Counted from the stretch's first letter, positions 17,866 to 26,383 are shown. The stretch is DNA of 51,645 nt from Aalborgiella sp031422495 (GCA_031422495.1 JANPLX010000056.1:1-51645), one strand, 5' to 3'. Program-made: numbers and translations. The notes: a model not told the origin generated them from the sequence alone.

Positions 17866-18287
17866 TTTTGCTAGACACCGTTGTGCTGTCTGAGCTACGC
17901 AAAGCCAAACCCAATGCTGGCGTGGTGGCGTTTCTGACGACGCAAGCCAGTGAAACAACCTTTTTAAGTGCGCTGACGATTGGCGAAATTGAAGCGGGCA
18001 TTGCTAAGCAACGCACCTTAGAAGAAAAAACAAACCGTGGCTTTGCCGATGAACTTGCCCAATGGCTGGTGGCAACCGAGTTGCAGTTTGCCCAAAACAT
18101 CCTACCCATCACCCCGCAAATCGCCAAGCTGTGGGGCAGACTTTGCGTACAAACTGGCAACAAAGGCATCGATAATTTGATCGCTGCCACAGCGCTATGC
18201 CACAACCTAACCATGATCACTCGCAATGTGAAAGACTTTGAACTAACAGGTGTTTCGGTTGTCAATCCATTTGCCAGTGCTGATTAA
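17862..18287 (+). CDS. PIN-domain toxin (VapC/FitB-like)
   Basis: 141 residues. PIN fold acidic residues are in place: MILLDTVVLSEL (first Asp), GEIEAGIAK (Glu), GNKGIDNLIAATAL (Asp) and MITRNVKDFELTGV (Asp near the end). PIN toxins are ribonucleases that cleave tRNA, rRNA or mRNA. It pairs with a Phd-type antitoxin, as FitAB-like systems can. The stop is 9 bp before repeat copy 3. Confidence 0.93.
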   Translation: MILLDTVVLSELRKAKPNAGVVAFLTTQASETTFLSALTIGEIEAGIAKQRTLEEKTNRGFADELAQWLVATELQFAQNILPITPQIAKLWGRLCVQTGNKGIDNLIAATALCHNLTMITRNVKDFELTGVSVVNPFASAD

Positions 18288-18296
18288 GCAATTATT

Positions 18297-18352
18297 TGCT
18301 ATATATTTCATAGCACTTTAGGCAATAAATACGCCGGCTATAGCCATTTTTA
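18297..18352 (+). repeat. Dispersed palindromic repeat, copy 3 (right of toxin-antitoxin pair)
   Basis: TGCTATATATTTCATAGCA hairpin (18297-18315), core GGCAATAAATACGCCGGC and TATAGCCATTTTTA. Near identical to copies 1 and 2 and in the same orientation as copy 2. Confidence 0.93.
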
Positions 18353-18384
18353 ACCCATTTTTTGATGTTTTTTAACGATTTTGC

Positions 18385-19599
18385 ATGTTTAGACCTTTGA
18401 TTCCTGTTTTTGCCGCCCTTTTCTGCCTTTTCACCTCCATAGCCCAAGCCGCGCCTTTCACCCCTGCCAATGACAGCGATATCGTCGAGCGGCTACCGCT
18501 CAGCGCGACTGACCCATCCGCGCGGCGCTTGCAGTCGTTGCGCAAGCAGTTGGAGGCGAAGCCGGATGATGTGGCGCTTCGGTTGGAGATTGCGCGGCGG
18601 TATTTTGACTTGTCTATGGCGCAGGGCGACCCGCGGTATGTGGGGTATGCGTCTGCTGCGCTTGCGCCGTTGGATAAAACGCCGCCTGCGTCAAATGCTG
18701 CTCTAACCGCTTCATATTGGCAAATCAAAGGCATGCTGCAGCAATACAGCCATAACTTTGACGGTGCGTTGAGCAGTTTGGACAAAGCCAGCTTAGCCGA
18801 TCCAAAATCGCCGGACCCGATGGCTTGGCGCTCAGCTATTCACATGGTGCAGGCCAATTACGCCAAGGCGCAGGCTGAATGTGACGCTCTTAAACCGCTC
18901 ACAACGCCTTTGTTTGCGACTGGCTGTAGCCAATACGTGCTGGCGCATTCGGGTGGGGCGGCGGGGTTGCAGAGCGCTTTTGACACCTTGAATGCCGCTG
19001 TCAAAGCCGAACCTAATGCATCTTCAGAGCTTTTGCTATGGCAATTGACCCGTTTGGCCGAGATGGCGATTCGACTCAAGCGCTTTGACGATGCTGAGGC
19101 GTACTTTCAACGGGCTTTGAAACTCGGTGTGACGGATCAGTTTTTGCTCGGCGCGTATGCCGACTTTTTGCTGCTGCAAAAGAAGCCTGAAGCGGTGATC
19201 ACCCTGCTAGCTGACTGGGAACGCTCTGACATTTTGCTGCTGCGCTTGGCGCTGGCTGGCAAAGCCACTAACCACAAAAAAGCCGCCGATTGGGCAAACA
19301 ACCTGCGCGACCGCTTTGTAGAAGCCGCCAAGCGCGGCGACCGCCTGCACGAGCAAGAGGCCGCCCGCTTTGAGCTGGATATCGAAAACAACCCGAAAAA
19401 AGCCTTGGCACTTGCCACTGCCAACTACCAACATCAAAAAGAACCGCGTGACGCCGAAGTGCTGCTGCGCACCGCCCTGGCCGCCAAAGACGCCGCAGCG
19501 GCAGAACCAGCACTGACTTGGTTCAAGCAAAACAAGTATGAGGACGCACAATTAGCCGATCTTGCCGCTGGTTTGGTGAAGTTAGGTGGTTCAAAATGA
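18385..19599 (+). CDS. Secreted TPR-repeat protein
   Basis: 404 residues. Signal peptide MFRPLIPVFAALFCLFTSIAQAA. TPR-like helix pairs follow: PDDVALRLEIARRYFDL near residue 60, ALTASYWQIKGMLQQYSHNFDGAL near 110, LAEMAIRLKRFDDAEAYFQRALKLG near 225, and further repeats towards the end. It is a periplasmic scaffold-type protein with no catalytic motif. It overlaps the HupE-like gene by 4 bp (ATGA), so the two are probably co-translated and may work together at the membrane. Confidence 0.85.
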   Translation: MFRPLIPVFAALFCLFTSIAQAAPFTPANDSDIVERLPLSATDPSARRLQSLRKQLEAKPDDVALRLEIARRYFDLSMAQGDPRYVGYASAALAPLDKTPPASNAALTASYWQIKGMLQQYSHNFDGALSSLDKASLADPKSPDPMAWRSAIHMVQANYAKAQAECDALKPLTTPLFATGCSQYVLAHSGGAAGLQSAFDTLNAAVKAEPNASSELLLWQLTRLAEMAIRLKRFDDAEAYFQRALKLGVTDQFLLGAYADFLLLQKKPEAVITLLADWERSDILLLRLALAGKATNHKKAADWANNLRDRFVEAAKRGDRLHEQEAARFELDIENNPKKALALATANYQHQKEPRDAEVLLRTALAAKDAAAAEPALTWFKQNKYEDAQLADLAAGLVKLGGSK

Positions 19600-20888
19600 T
19601 GAAAATCGCTTTTAACTCGTTTTTAACCCTTAAATTCACTAAAAAATCGCTACAGCCGGCGTATTTATTGCCTAAGATGCTATCATTATTGATGGTATTT
19701 TCTGTGTTTTTTGCGGCGTTTTTTGCATCCACGAACGCCCAAGCCCACAAACCCAGCGACAGCTATTTGACGATGTCCGTACCCAAAGACGGCTCTGACG
19801 TCACCGTGCGCTGGGACATCGCCCTGCGCGATTTGGACTACGTTTTACAGCTGGATCGCGATAACGACGGCGCGCTAACTTGGGGTGAAGTCCGCGCTCG
19901 CGGTGACGACATCACCAAGTACGCGACGGCGAATTTGACGCTGTCCAGCAAAGACAAGCCCTGCACTTTGACCACCACTGCCCCCATGCAGCTGGACAAA
20001 CACAGCGACGGCACCTACGCCGTGTTGAGCCTGAGCGCGGCTTGCGGCGCGGCTTTGACTGATGCCTTGCAAGTCAAATACTCGTTGCTTTTCGACGTAG
20101 ACCCGTCGCACCGCGGACTTGTGCAATGGCTGCCACCAGGTTCGTCTAGCAAAGATGGCAAGGCTGAAGAGGCGCTGTCGGTGATTTTGGGCATAGAATC
20201 CGCCACGCAAAACCTGCCCTTTCAGCCGCCCAGCCAGTGGCAAAGCTTCAAACAATACGTGGTTGAAGGCGCGTTTCACATCTGGATTGGCTACGACCAC
20301 ATCCTCTTTTTGCTGTCCCTGCTGCTGCCAGCGGTGCTGATTTTTCGACGGAATGACACAAATACGGCCAAAAAGTTGTTTGGGAACTCGCAAATCCTGC
20401 CCGCCGAGTCCTTTTGGAACTCGTTCAAAGAAGTGCTCAAAGTCGTCACCGCCTTCACACTTGCCCACTCCATCACGCTGAGCTTGGCCGCGCTGGGCTA
20501 CATCAGCCTACCGTCCCGCTGGGTCGAATCCGTCATCGCCGCCTCCATCATCGTCGCGGCTATCAGCAATCTTGTACGGGGCAATCTGGACAACAAGCGC
20601 TGGGGCAAGCCTTGGCTATTGGCATTCGCCTTCGGTTTAATTCACGGCTTCGGCTTCGCCTCCGTGCTGGCAGACCTAGGTTTGCCGAAAAACACGTTGG
20701 TCACCGCCCTGGTAGGCTTCAATGTTGGCGTAGAACTAGGGCAGTTAGCCATAGTCGCCGTCTTCCTACCCCTCGCCTTCTGGCTACGCAGCACCAAGTT
20801 TTACCAAGTTGGCGTCTTCAAATGGGGCTCAGTCCTCATCGCGCTGATGGCCTTGTATTGGTTGGTGCAGCGGGCGTTTGATTTGTGA
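19596..20888 (+). CDS. HupE/UreJ-family membrane protein with repeat-derived leader
   Basis: 430 residues. A periplasmic N-terminal domain (residues ~50-215) carries a perfect EF-hand-type loop, DRDNDGALTWGE (residues 87-98). The HupE/UreJ_2 membrane domain begins near residue 225 with AFHIWIGYDHILFLLSLLLP (H-x4-DH motif); LAHSITLSLAALG and IHGFGFASVL supply further His. The family is proposed to carry nickel or other metals; the substrate here is unknown. The first ~27 codons include a palindromic repeat copy, so the signal peptide may really start at ATG 19677 (MLSLLMVFSVFFAAFFAST), which lies inside the repeat. Confidence 0.85.
   Translation: MMKIAFNSFLTLKFTKKSLQPAYLLPKMLSLLMVFSVFFAAFFASTNAQAHKPSDSYLTMSVPKDGSDVTVRWDIALRDLDYVLQLDRDNDGALTWGEVRARGDDITKYATANLTLSSKDKPCTLTTTAPMQLDKHSDGTYAVLSLSAACGAALTDALQVKYSLLFDVDPSHRGLVQWLPPGSSSKDGKAEEALSVILGIESATQNLPFQPPSQWQSFKQYVVEGAFHIWIGYDHILFLLSLLLPAVLIFRRNDTNTAKKLFGNSQILPAESFWNSFKEVLKVVTAFTLAHSITLSLAALGYISLPSRWVESVIAASIIVAAISNLVRGNLDNKRWGKPWLLAFAFGLIHGFGFASVLADLGLPKNTLVTALVGFNVGVELGQLAIVAVFLPLAFWLRSTKFYQVGVFKWGSVLIALMALYWLVQRAFDL
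19649..19686 (-). repeat. Dispersed palindromic repeat, copy 4 (within hupE-like 5' end)
   Basis: GCTACAGCCGGCGTATTTAT followed by TGCCTAAGATGCTATCAT, the reverse-complement orientation of the consensus. It is translated in frame as LQPAYLLPKMLS. The consensus TAG in this frame is CAG here. Confidence 0.92.
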
Positions 20889-20916
20889 ATGAATCCACAT
20901 ATTTAATTGCCTAAAT

Positions 20917-20970
20917 TGCTATATATTTCATAGCTGTTTAGGCAATAAATACGACGGCTAGAGGTGTATT
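20917..20970 (+). repeat. Dispersed palindromic repeat, copy 5 (left flank of IS)
   Basis: Hairpin TGCTATATATTTCATAGC (20917-20934), core GGCAATAAATACGACGGC and TAGAGGTG, then a T-rich tail that runs up to the left end of the IS30-family element about 14 bp away. Confidence 0.92.
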
Positions 20971-20983
20971 TCTTGATTTTTAG

Positions 20984-22014
20984 TTCGAAGTGCAACACTT
21001 ACAAGGGAAATAAAGGCTGAGAGTAGGTTTAGACAGCGGTTAGCCTTTTGGATTACCACATCTAAAAGGACTCCCCGATGACTTACACCCATCTCAGCCA
21101 AAGCGAACGTTACCAGATTGAGCGCTGGTTGCAACAAGGTTTGCATATTATTCAAATCTCTGGACTGCTTAATCGCGCTAAATCCACCATTTACCGTGAA
21201 TTAAATCGTTTAAATGTTGCTTACAGCGCCGCAGGCGCTGTTATTCACCGACAGCAATGCGCCAGCCGTTCAGCAGCCAATGCGCCTAGCATTGATGCAG
21301 CAGCTTGGCAAGTGGTCAAACAGCGTTTGAGTCAGCGTTGGTCACCGCAGCAAATAGCGGGCAGAGCTCGCTATTTGGGGCAGCCCTGCCCCAGCTGGCA
21401 GGCCATCTATGGCTGGATTGGGCGAACCTGGCTCAAACCAGTAACACGCCCTTTGCGCCGTGGTCATAAGTCTCGCAGTCGCTTTGGCTGGGCTCACAAA
21501 GCTACACCGATTGCCAAACGCCCCAAATAAGTCGCCAGTCGCACGGTAGCAGGTCATTGGGAGATTGACAGTATGCTGGGCGCACGGGGTACGTACAAGA
21601 CGCGGGTGTTGGTGGCTAATGAACGGGCCAGTCGTTACACCCGCATGTCGTTGATGGACAATGGCATAGCTAGTACTTGTGCGCTATTGGTAGAGCGTTT
21701 GTTGATCGACGACAAACGCTTGCCATTGCTCAGTGTGACTGTGGACCGGGGCAGCGAGTTCAGAGATTTGCCTGAGCTGTTGGGCTCAAGGCTGTATGTG
21801 TGTGATCCACAAAGACCGAACCAGCGTGGTACCAATGAAAATACCATTGGGTTAATCAGGCAATATATCCCCAAAGGTAAACCGATTAGTTTGATCAATA
21901 CTCAAGAATTAGCTCAGATTGAGTTTGAATTGAACAACAGACCCCGTGAATGTTTGGGCTTTAAAACACCTGCTGAGGTATTATTAGAGATGAATCCGCG
22001 CTGTCGCACTTCGA
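20984..22014 (+). mobile_element. IS30-family insertion sequence
   Basis: About 1031 bp. The terminal inverted repeats are TCGAAGTGCAACA (20985-20997) and its near reverse complement TGTCGCACTTCGA (22002-22014), matching at 12 of 13 positions. TTTAG lies directly outside both ends (20979-20983 and 22015-22019) and may be a target duplication, although IS30 members usually make 2-3 bp. It carries one transposase frame interrupted by a stop. Confidence 0.85.
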
Positions 22015-22019
22015 TTTAG
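21078..22019 (+). pseudogene. IS30-family transposase interrupted by one in-frame TAA
   Basis: Two open stretches, 21078-21530 and 21573-22019, are in the same frame and separated only by TAA at 21528-21530 plus the codons before the next ATG. Reading through gives one IS30-type protein of about 313 residues. The N-terminal HTH reads YTHLSQSERYQIERWLQQG and NRAKSTIYRELNR. The catalytic residues sit in AGHWEIDSM (Asp), TVDRGSEF (Asp) and QRGTNENTIGLIRQY (Glu). All three DDE residues lie after the stop, so the short product would be HTH only. The terminal TAG (22017-22019) lies in the flank, just outside the right inverted repeat. Confidence 0.88.
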
Positions 22020-22050
22020 AAGTCACGATTTATTGCTTAAATTGATCTAA

Positions 22051-22266
22051 TTAAGGTTTTTTCTTCATTTCTTCTTCTTTTTTCATCATCGCGTCTTTCT
22101 TCATCATCTCATCCTTTTTCATCATCTCTTCTTTCTTCATCATTTCTTCTTTTTTCATCATTTCTTCTTTTTTCATGGCATCGCCACCAGCCATGCTGCC
22201 GCAGCCGACGAGCACGCCGGCAGAAATTGCTAATAGGGCTAAAGTTTTTACTAAATTTGAGGTCAT
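22051..22266 (-). CDS. Small lipoprotein with MKKEEM/MKKDEM repeats
   Basis: 71 residues from the third of three consecutive ATG codons (22266), chosen for its spacing from GGAG at 22273-22276. MTSNLVKTLALLAISAGVLVGC gives a lipoprotein signal with lipobox LVGC. After GSMAGGDA come six tandem MKKEEM or MKKDEM-like units, then KKKP. The pattern resembles the MxKDx-repeat family of small exported proteins known in Burkholderiales. Function unknown. A hairpin (22286-22303) lies in the leader. Confidence 0.82.
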   Translation of the reverse strand: MTSNLVKTLALLAISAGVLVGCGSMAGGDAMKKEEMMKKEEMMKKEEMMKKDEMMKKDAMMKKEEEMKKKP

Positions 22267-22285
22267 CATCATCTCCAAACAAACA

Positions 22286-22303
22286 TTGGGCGAGATTGCC
22301 CAA
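22286..22303 (-). promoter_or_regulatory. Leader hairpin upstream of the MKKEEM lipoprotein
   Basis: TTGGGC-GAGATT-GCCCAA, a perfect 6-bp stem with a 6-nt loop, 10 bp upstream of the GGAG ribosome-binding site of the minus-strand gene. It could affect translation or RNA stability; no known class is recognised. Confidence 0.4.
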
Positions 22304-22340
22304 CAGTGAATGGTCGATGAAAGCTGCGAGTTCTTACACT

Positions 22341-22358
22341 GCCGCTTTTAAAAGCGGC
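22341..22358. terminator. Perfect 18-bp palindrome at the sbcB stop
   Basis: GCCGCTTTTAAAAGCGGC ends on the last bases of the sbcB stop codon. A GC-rich stem with a T/A-rich centre is terminator-like, though no long U tract follows on the minus strand. Confidence 0.5.
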
Positions 22359-23947
22359 TAAGCCAAGCTGTCGGCGTATTCGGCCAAAGCGGCCAAAACA
22401 CCATTGCCTTTGGCATCTGCAGTTTTGGAGAGCTCGTTCAACTGAGCATAAAAGGCTTCTAACGACCTTGCGCCACCCTCACCTTCTTGAAGGCGAGCAG
22501 TGCAGTGTTCGTACCAGTGCTCTTGCTCGTCGTCGTTCAAGATGTCAGGAAAGTTACGGGCTTTGTAGCGGAAGACGAGTTCTTCTAGACGTTCATCTTC
22601 AAAGCCGGTGCGGGCCTCTGCCAGTTTGTCTGGTGCAAGGCTGATGAGCTGGATCAGGCGGCGTCTGTCGTTGTTGCCGACGAAGCCGCCGTAGAGGTCG
22701 GCATCCACATCGGGCGCAGCGTCGTTTTCAGACTCTGGGCGCTTGAAAATGCCTGGCCACAGGGCGCTCATGTCGGGCAATTCTGTCGCTTTTTCGGCGT
22801 TTTGCATCTGCGTAGCGACATCTATGCCCCACTTTTGCGCCATCTCAGGTGTCAGAGTTTTCAGGCTGCTGATGACCATGGGCGATTTGTTCAAATGCAC
22901 GGTTTTGATGGGCAGACGCGTCATACCGGCGGGAAGTTCGCTGGATTTGCTAAACATGCGCAGGCGGACTTCGTCGGGCGTTAACAACGCGAGTTCGCTC
23001 GGGTCATATGCCAAGTCCCAAGCGATCATTTCGTTTTTATTGGTCGGGTGCATAGCCAGTGGGAACATGATGGCGATGCAACCTTTTTCAGCGGGGAACA
23101 TACCTGAAATGTGCAGGAAAGGCCGCGCGTTTTGCAGTGTCGTGGGCAAACCCAACTCGGCGGCAACGCGGTCTTTTTTGTGCAGGCTGAGGCAGAAGTC
23201 GAATAGTTTGGGATTGGTCTTTTTGATCAAACGCGCCAAATCAATCGTCGCCTGAACGTCGGACAGCGCATCGTGCGCGGCTGCGTGGGCGAGTCCGTTG
23301 GCTTTGGTGAGGTCTTCTAGCTTGAAACTGGGCTTTTGACATGGAATTGGGATAATTTCTGAGTTTAGGGGCTCATTTTGGCCTCTAGCCGGCGTATTTA
23401 TTGCCTTAGATGCTATATTATTTGTAGTATTTTTAGCTTCTTTAGCAGCGATGGATGCTAATTCTTCGGGCGAAATATCCTTCAAAGGCCAGTTGATGCC
23501 GTCAGGCCGTAAGGCATAGGCCGTCCGTACCACATCCATCAAATCCCAGCGGCCACAGTTGTTTTGCCACTCGCGGGCGTAGGGGTCGCGCAGGTTACGC
23601 CAGAGCATGAAGCGGGTGAACTCGTCGTCAAAACGGATGGTGTTGTAGCCCACGCCGATGGTGCCGGGTTGGGACAAGGCAGCTTCGATCTGCGCAGCGA
23701 ATTCATGCTCAGGAATGCCGCGCTCTAGGCAGACTTGCGGGGTGATGCCGGTGATGAGGCAGGACACAGGGTCGGGCAAGTAATCGGGCGCAGGCTGACA
23801 GTACAGCATGATAGGCTCGCCGATGACGTTCAAATCCGCGTCGGTGCGGATGGCAGCGAACTGCGAGGGGCGATCAACGCGGGGGTTGATGCCGAAGGTT
23901 TCGTAGTCGTGCCAGAGGAAGGTGTGTGACTGAGAAGTTGAGGCCAT
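22358..23947 (-). CDS. sbcB: Exodeoxyribonuclease I with repeat-encoded insert
   Basis: 529 residues, longer than the ~475 of E. coli ExoI. The DEDD exonuclease motifs are WHDYETFGINPRVDRPSQFA (DxE, motif I), GYNTIRFDDEFTRF (motif II) and AAAHDALSDVQATIDLA (motif III). The C-terminal ExoI domains follow (YGGFVGNNDRRRLIQL, RYKARNFPDILNDDEQEHW). It degrades single-stranded DNA 3' to 5' and acts in repair and recombination. Between GINWP and PSFKLEDLTKANG lies an extra segment of about 45 residues, part of which (NNIASKAINTPARG) is encoded by a palindromic repeat copy. Confidence 0.95.
   Translation of the reverse strand: MASTSQSHTFLWHDYETFGINPRVDRPSQFAAIRTDADLNVIGEPIMLYCQPAPDYLPDPVSCLITGITPQVCLERGIPEHEFAAQIEAALSQPGTIGVGYNTIRFDDEFTRFMLWRNLRDPYAREWQNNCGRWDLMDVVRTAYALRPDGINWPLKDISPEELASIAAKEAKNTTNNIASKAINTPARGQNEPLNSEIIPIPCQKPSFKLEDLTKANGLAHAAAHDALSDVQATIDLARLIKKTNPKLFDFCLSLHKKDRVAAELGLPTTLQNARPFLHISGMFPAEKGCIAIMFPLAMHPTNKNEMIAWDLAYDPSELALLTPDEVRLRMFSKSSELPAGMTRLPIKTVHLNKSPMVISSLKTLTPEMAQKWGIDVATQMQNAEKATELPDMSALWPGIFKRPESENDAAPDVDADLYGGFVGNNDRRRLIQLISLAPDKLAEARTGFEDERLEELVFRYKARNFPDILNDDEQEHWYEHCTARLQEGEGGARSLEAFYAQLNELSKTADAKGNGVLAALAEYADSLA
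23381..23430 (-). repeat. Dispersed palindromic repeat, copy 6 (within sbcB)
   Basis: GCCTCTAGCCGGCGTATTTA then TTGCCTTAGATGCTATATTA and TTTGTAGTAT. On the coding strand the core reads GCA ATA AAT ACG CCG GCT AGA, giving AINTPAR with no stop in this frame. Confidence 0.93.
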
Positions 23948-23967
23948 ATTTTTATAACTGTCTATGT

Positions 23968-24004
23968 AAAAAAGGGCTGGGAACCGAAGTTACCAACCCT
24001 TTTA
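23968..24004 (-). terminator. Terminator hairpin downstream of clpA
   Basis: AAAAAAGGGCTGG and CCAACCCTTTTA form an interrupted stem around a ~12-nt loop. On the minus strand it lies just after the clpA stop (24038) and ends in a U run. It separates clpA from sbcB. Confidence 0.65.
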
Positions 24005-24037
24005 ATGTACCTGACTATGGCTTATAGACAGGCGTTT

Positions 24038-26383
24038 TTAACCTTCCGAAACTTCCTCAGACTCAGCTTTCGCTTTGTCTTTCTTCGGCGGTTTTGGCAG
24101 CGGTGTGATATCCAAGACCACTTCGCCCGTTTCCACACCCTTCTCGTCCGTTTTCGTAGCGATATCCACCGTCAAGCGGCCACCATCTACCAGTCGACCG
24201 AACAGCAACTCGTCGGCCAAGGCGCGGCGGATCATGTCTTGGATCAGACGCTGCATTGGGCGCGCGCCCATGAGCGGGTCGAAGCCTTTTTTCGCCAAGT
24301 ACTTGCGCAAGCCGTCGGTGAAAGTGACTTCGACCTTTTTCTCGGCCAGCTGGGTTTCCAGTTGCAGCAAGAACTTGTCTGCCACGCGCAGAATGACGTT
24401 TTCGTCCAAGGCTTTGAAGCTGACGGTCGCATCCAAACGGTTGCGGAACTCGGGTGTGAACAGGCGTTTGATATCGGCCATCTCGTCGCCCGCTTCGCGC
24501 GGGTTGGTGAAGCCGATGGTCGCTTTGTTCATAGTTTCCGCGCCGGCGTTGGTGGTCATGATCAAGATCACGTTGCGGAAATCGGCTTTGCGGCCGTTGT
24601 TGTCCGTCAGCGTGCCGTGGTCCATCACCTGCAGCAACACATTGAAAATGTCCGGATGGGCTTTTTCAATTTCATCGAGCAACAAAACGCAATGCGGCTT
24701 TTTGGTGACGGCTTCGGTGAGCAAACCGCCCTGGTCAAAACCGACGTAACCCGGTGGCGCACCGATCAAACGGCTGACCGCGTGGCGTTCCATGTACTCG
24801 CTCATGTCAAAGCGAATCAACTCGATGCCCATGATGTAAGCCAGCTGCTTGGCGGCTTCGGTTTTACCGACGCCGGTGGGGCCGCTGAACAGGAAAGAGC
24901 CAATCGGTTTGTCGATCTTACCCAAGCCAGAGCGCGCCATTTTGACGCTGGATGCCAGCACGTCCAAAGCTTTGTCTTGGCCGAAAACGACACTCTTCAA
25001 ATCGCGCTCTAGCGTTTGCAGCTTGCTGCGGTCATCGTTCGACACATTCGCGGGCGGAATACGCGCGATTTTGGCGACGATTTCTTCGACTTCGGTTTTG
25101 CCGATGACTTTTTTGCGTTTGGATACGGGCAAGATGCGTTGCGCTGCGCCAGCTTCGTCGATCACATCGATCGCCTTGTCGGGCAACTGGCGGTCGTTGA
25201 TATATTTGGCGCTGAGTTCAGCGGCGGCTTGCAAAGCTGCCAAGGCATATTTCACGCCGTGATGCTCTTCAAAGCGTGATTTCAAACCTTTGAGAATATC
25301 AATGGTTTCAGGCACTGACGGCTCGACCACATCGATTTTTTGGAAACGACGTGCCAAGGCAGCGTCTTTCTCAAAAATTGCGCGGTATTCGGTAAATGTC
25401 GTTGCACCAATGCATTTGAGCTGACCTGAGCTGAGCGCAGGCTTGAGCAAATTAGACGCATCCATGGTGCCGCCAGACGCAGCGCCTGCACCGATGATGG
25501 TGTGGATTTCGTCGATGAACAAAATACCGTTGGGTTTGTCTTTGAGTTGTTTGAGCACGCCTTTTAAGCGCTGCTCAAAATCGCCACGGTATTTGGTGCC
25601 AGCCAGCAACGCGCCCATGTCTAACGAATAGACAACGGAGTCGGCCAAAATTTCTGGCACGTCTTTTTGCGTGATGCGCCAAGCCAAACCCTCGGCAATC
25701 GCGGTTTTACCTACGCCAGCTTCGCCCACCAACAACGGGTTGTTTTTACGACGGCGGCAAAGGATTTGAATCGTGCGCTCGACTTCATAATCACGGCCAA
25801 TCAACGGGTCAATCTTGCCTGAAGCAGCTAACACATTGAGGTTTTGGCAGAATTGGTCCAGCGGAGACTGCTTTTCTTGCTTTTCAGCGCCACCTTCTTC
25901 AGATTGCTCGGCAGATTCGCCAGATTTAACCGGCTCTGGCGGGTCGCTCTTTTTGATGCCATGGGCAATGAAGTTGACCACGTCTAAGCGCGTCACGCCT
26001 TGCTGGTGGAGATAGTAAACAGCGTGCGAGTCTTTTTCGCCAAAAATGGCGACCAAAACATTCGCACCAATCACTTCTTTTTTACCGCTGCCAGTGGATT
26101 GCACGTGCATGATAGCGCGCTGGATGACGCGCTGGAATCCGAGGGTTGGCTGGGTGTCAACTTCTTCAGTGCCAGCGACTTGGGGCGTGTTGTCAGCGAT
26201 AAACGCATTTAGCGACTTGCGCAGCTCGTCAATATTGGCCGAGCAGGCACGCAGCACCTCAGCGCCGCTGGGGTTGTCAAGCAATGCAAGGAGCAAATGC
26301 TCGACGGTGATGAACTCATGGCGCTGCTGACGTGCTTCAACAAAGGCCATGTGCAAACTAACTTCTAACTCTTGGGCAATCAT
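24038..26383 (-). CDS. clpA: ATP-dependent Clp protease ATP-binding subunit ClpA
   Basis: 781 residues. The N-terminal repeat domain starts IAQELEVSLHMAFVEARQQRHEF. The first AAA+ module has Walker A GEAGVGKTAIAEGLA near residue 208 and IDEIHTIIGAG. The second has GPTGVGKTEAAKQLA near 485, LLLDEIEKAHPDIF, and the ClpA-type GFTNPRE region. ClpA unfolds substrates for ClpP and uses ClpS as adaptor. A charged tail (PPKKDKAKAESEEVSEG) extends the C-terminus. clpS lies 161 bp upstream on the same strand. Confidence 0.97.
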   Translation of the reverse strand: MIAQELEVSLHMAFVEARQQRHEFITVEHLLLALLDNPSGAEVLRACSANIDELRKSLNAFIADNTPQVAGTEEVDTQPTLGFQRVIQRAIMHVQSTGSGKKEVIGANVLVAIFGEKDSHAVYYLHQQGVTRLDVVNFIAHGIKKSDPPEPVKSGESAEQSEEGGAEKQEKQSPLDQFCQNLNVLAASGKIDPLIGRDYEVERTIQILCRRRKNNPLLVGEAGVGKTAIAEGLAWRITQKDVPEILADSVVYSLDMGALLAGTKYRGDFEQRLKGVLKQLKDKPNGILFIDEIHTIIGAGAASGGTMDASNLLKPALSSGQLKCIGATTFTEYRAIFEKDAALARRFQKIDVVEPSVPETIDILKGLKSRFEEHHGVKYALAALQAAAELSAKYINDRQLPDKAIDVIDEAGAAQRILPVSKRKKVIGKTEVEEIVAKIARIPPANVSNDDRSKLQTLERDLKSVVFGQDKALDVLASSVKMARSGLGKIDKPIGSFLFSGPTGVGKTEAAKQLAYIMGIELIRFDMSEYMERHAVSRLIGAPPGYVGFDQGGLLTEAVTKKPHCVLLLDEIEKAHPDIFNVLLQVMDHGTLTDNNGRKADFRNVILIMTTNAGAETMNKATIGFTNPREAGDEMADIKRLFTPEFRNRLDATVSFKALDENVILRVADKFLLQLETQLAEKKVEVTFTDGLRKYLAKKGFDPLMGARPMQRLIQDMIRRALADELLFGRLVDGGRLTVDIATKTDEKGVETGEVVLDITPLPKPPKKDKAKAESEEVSEG

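Noticed and set aside
21078..21530. Two separate transposase genes (21078-21530 and 21573-22019)
   Set aside because: Both are in the same frame, and together they make one IS30-type protein; only a TAA separates them. Treated as one interrupted gene.
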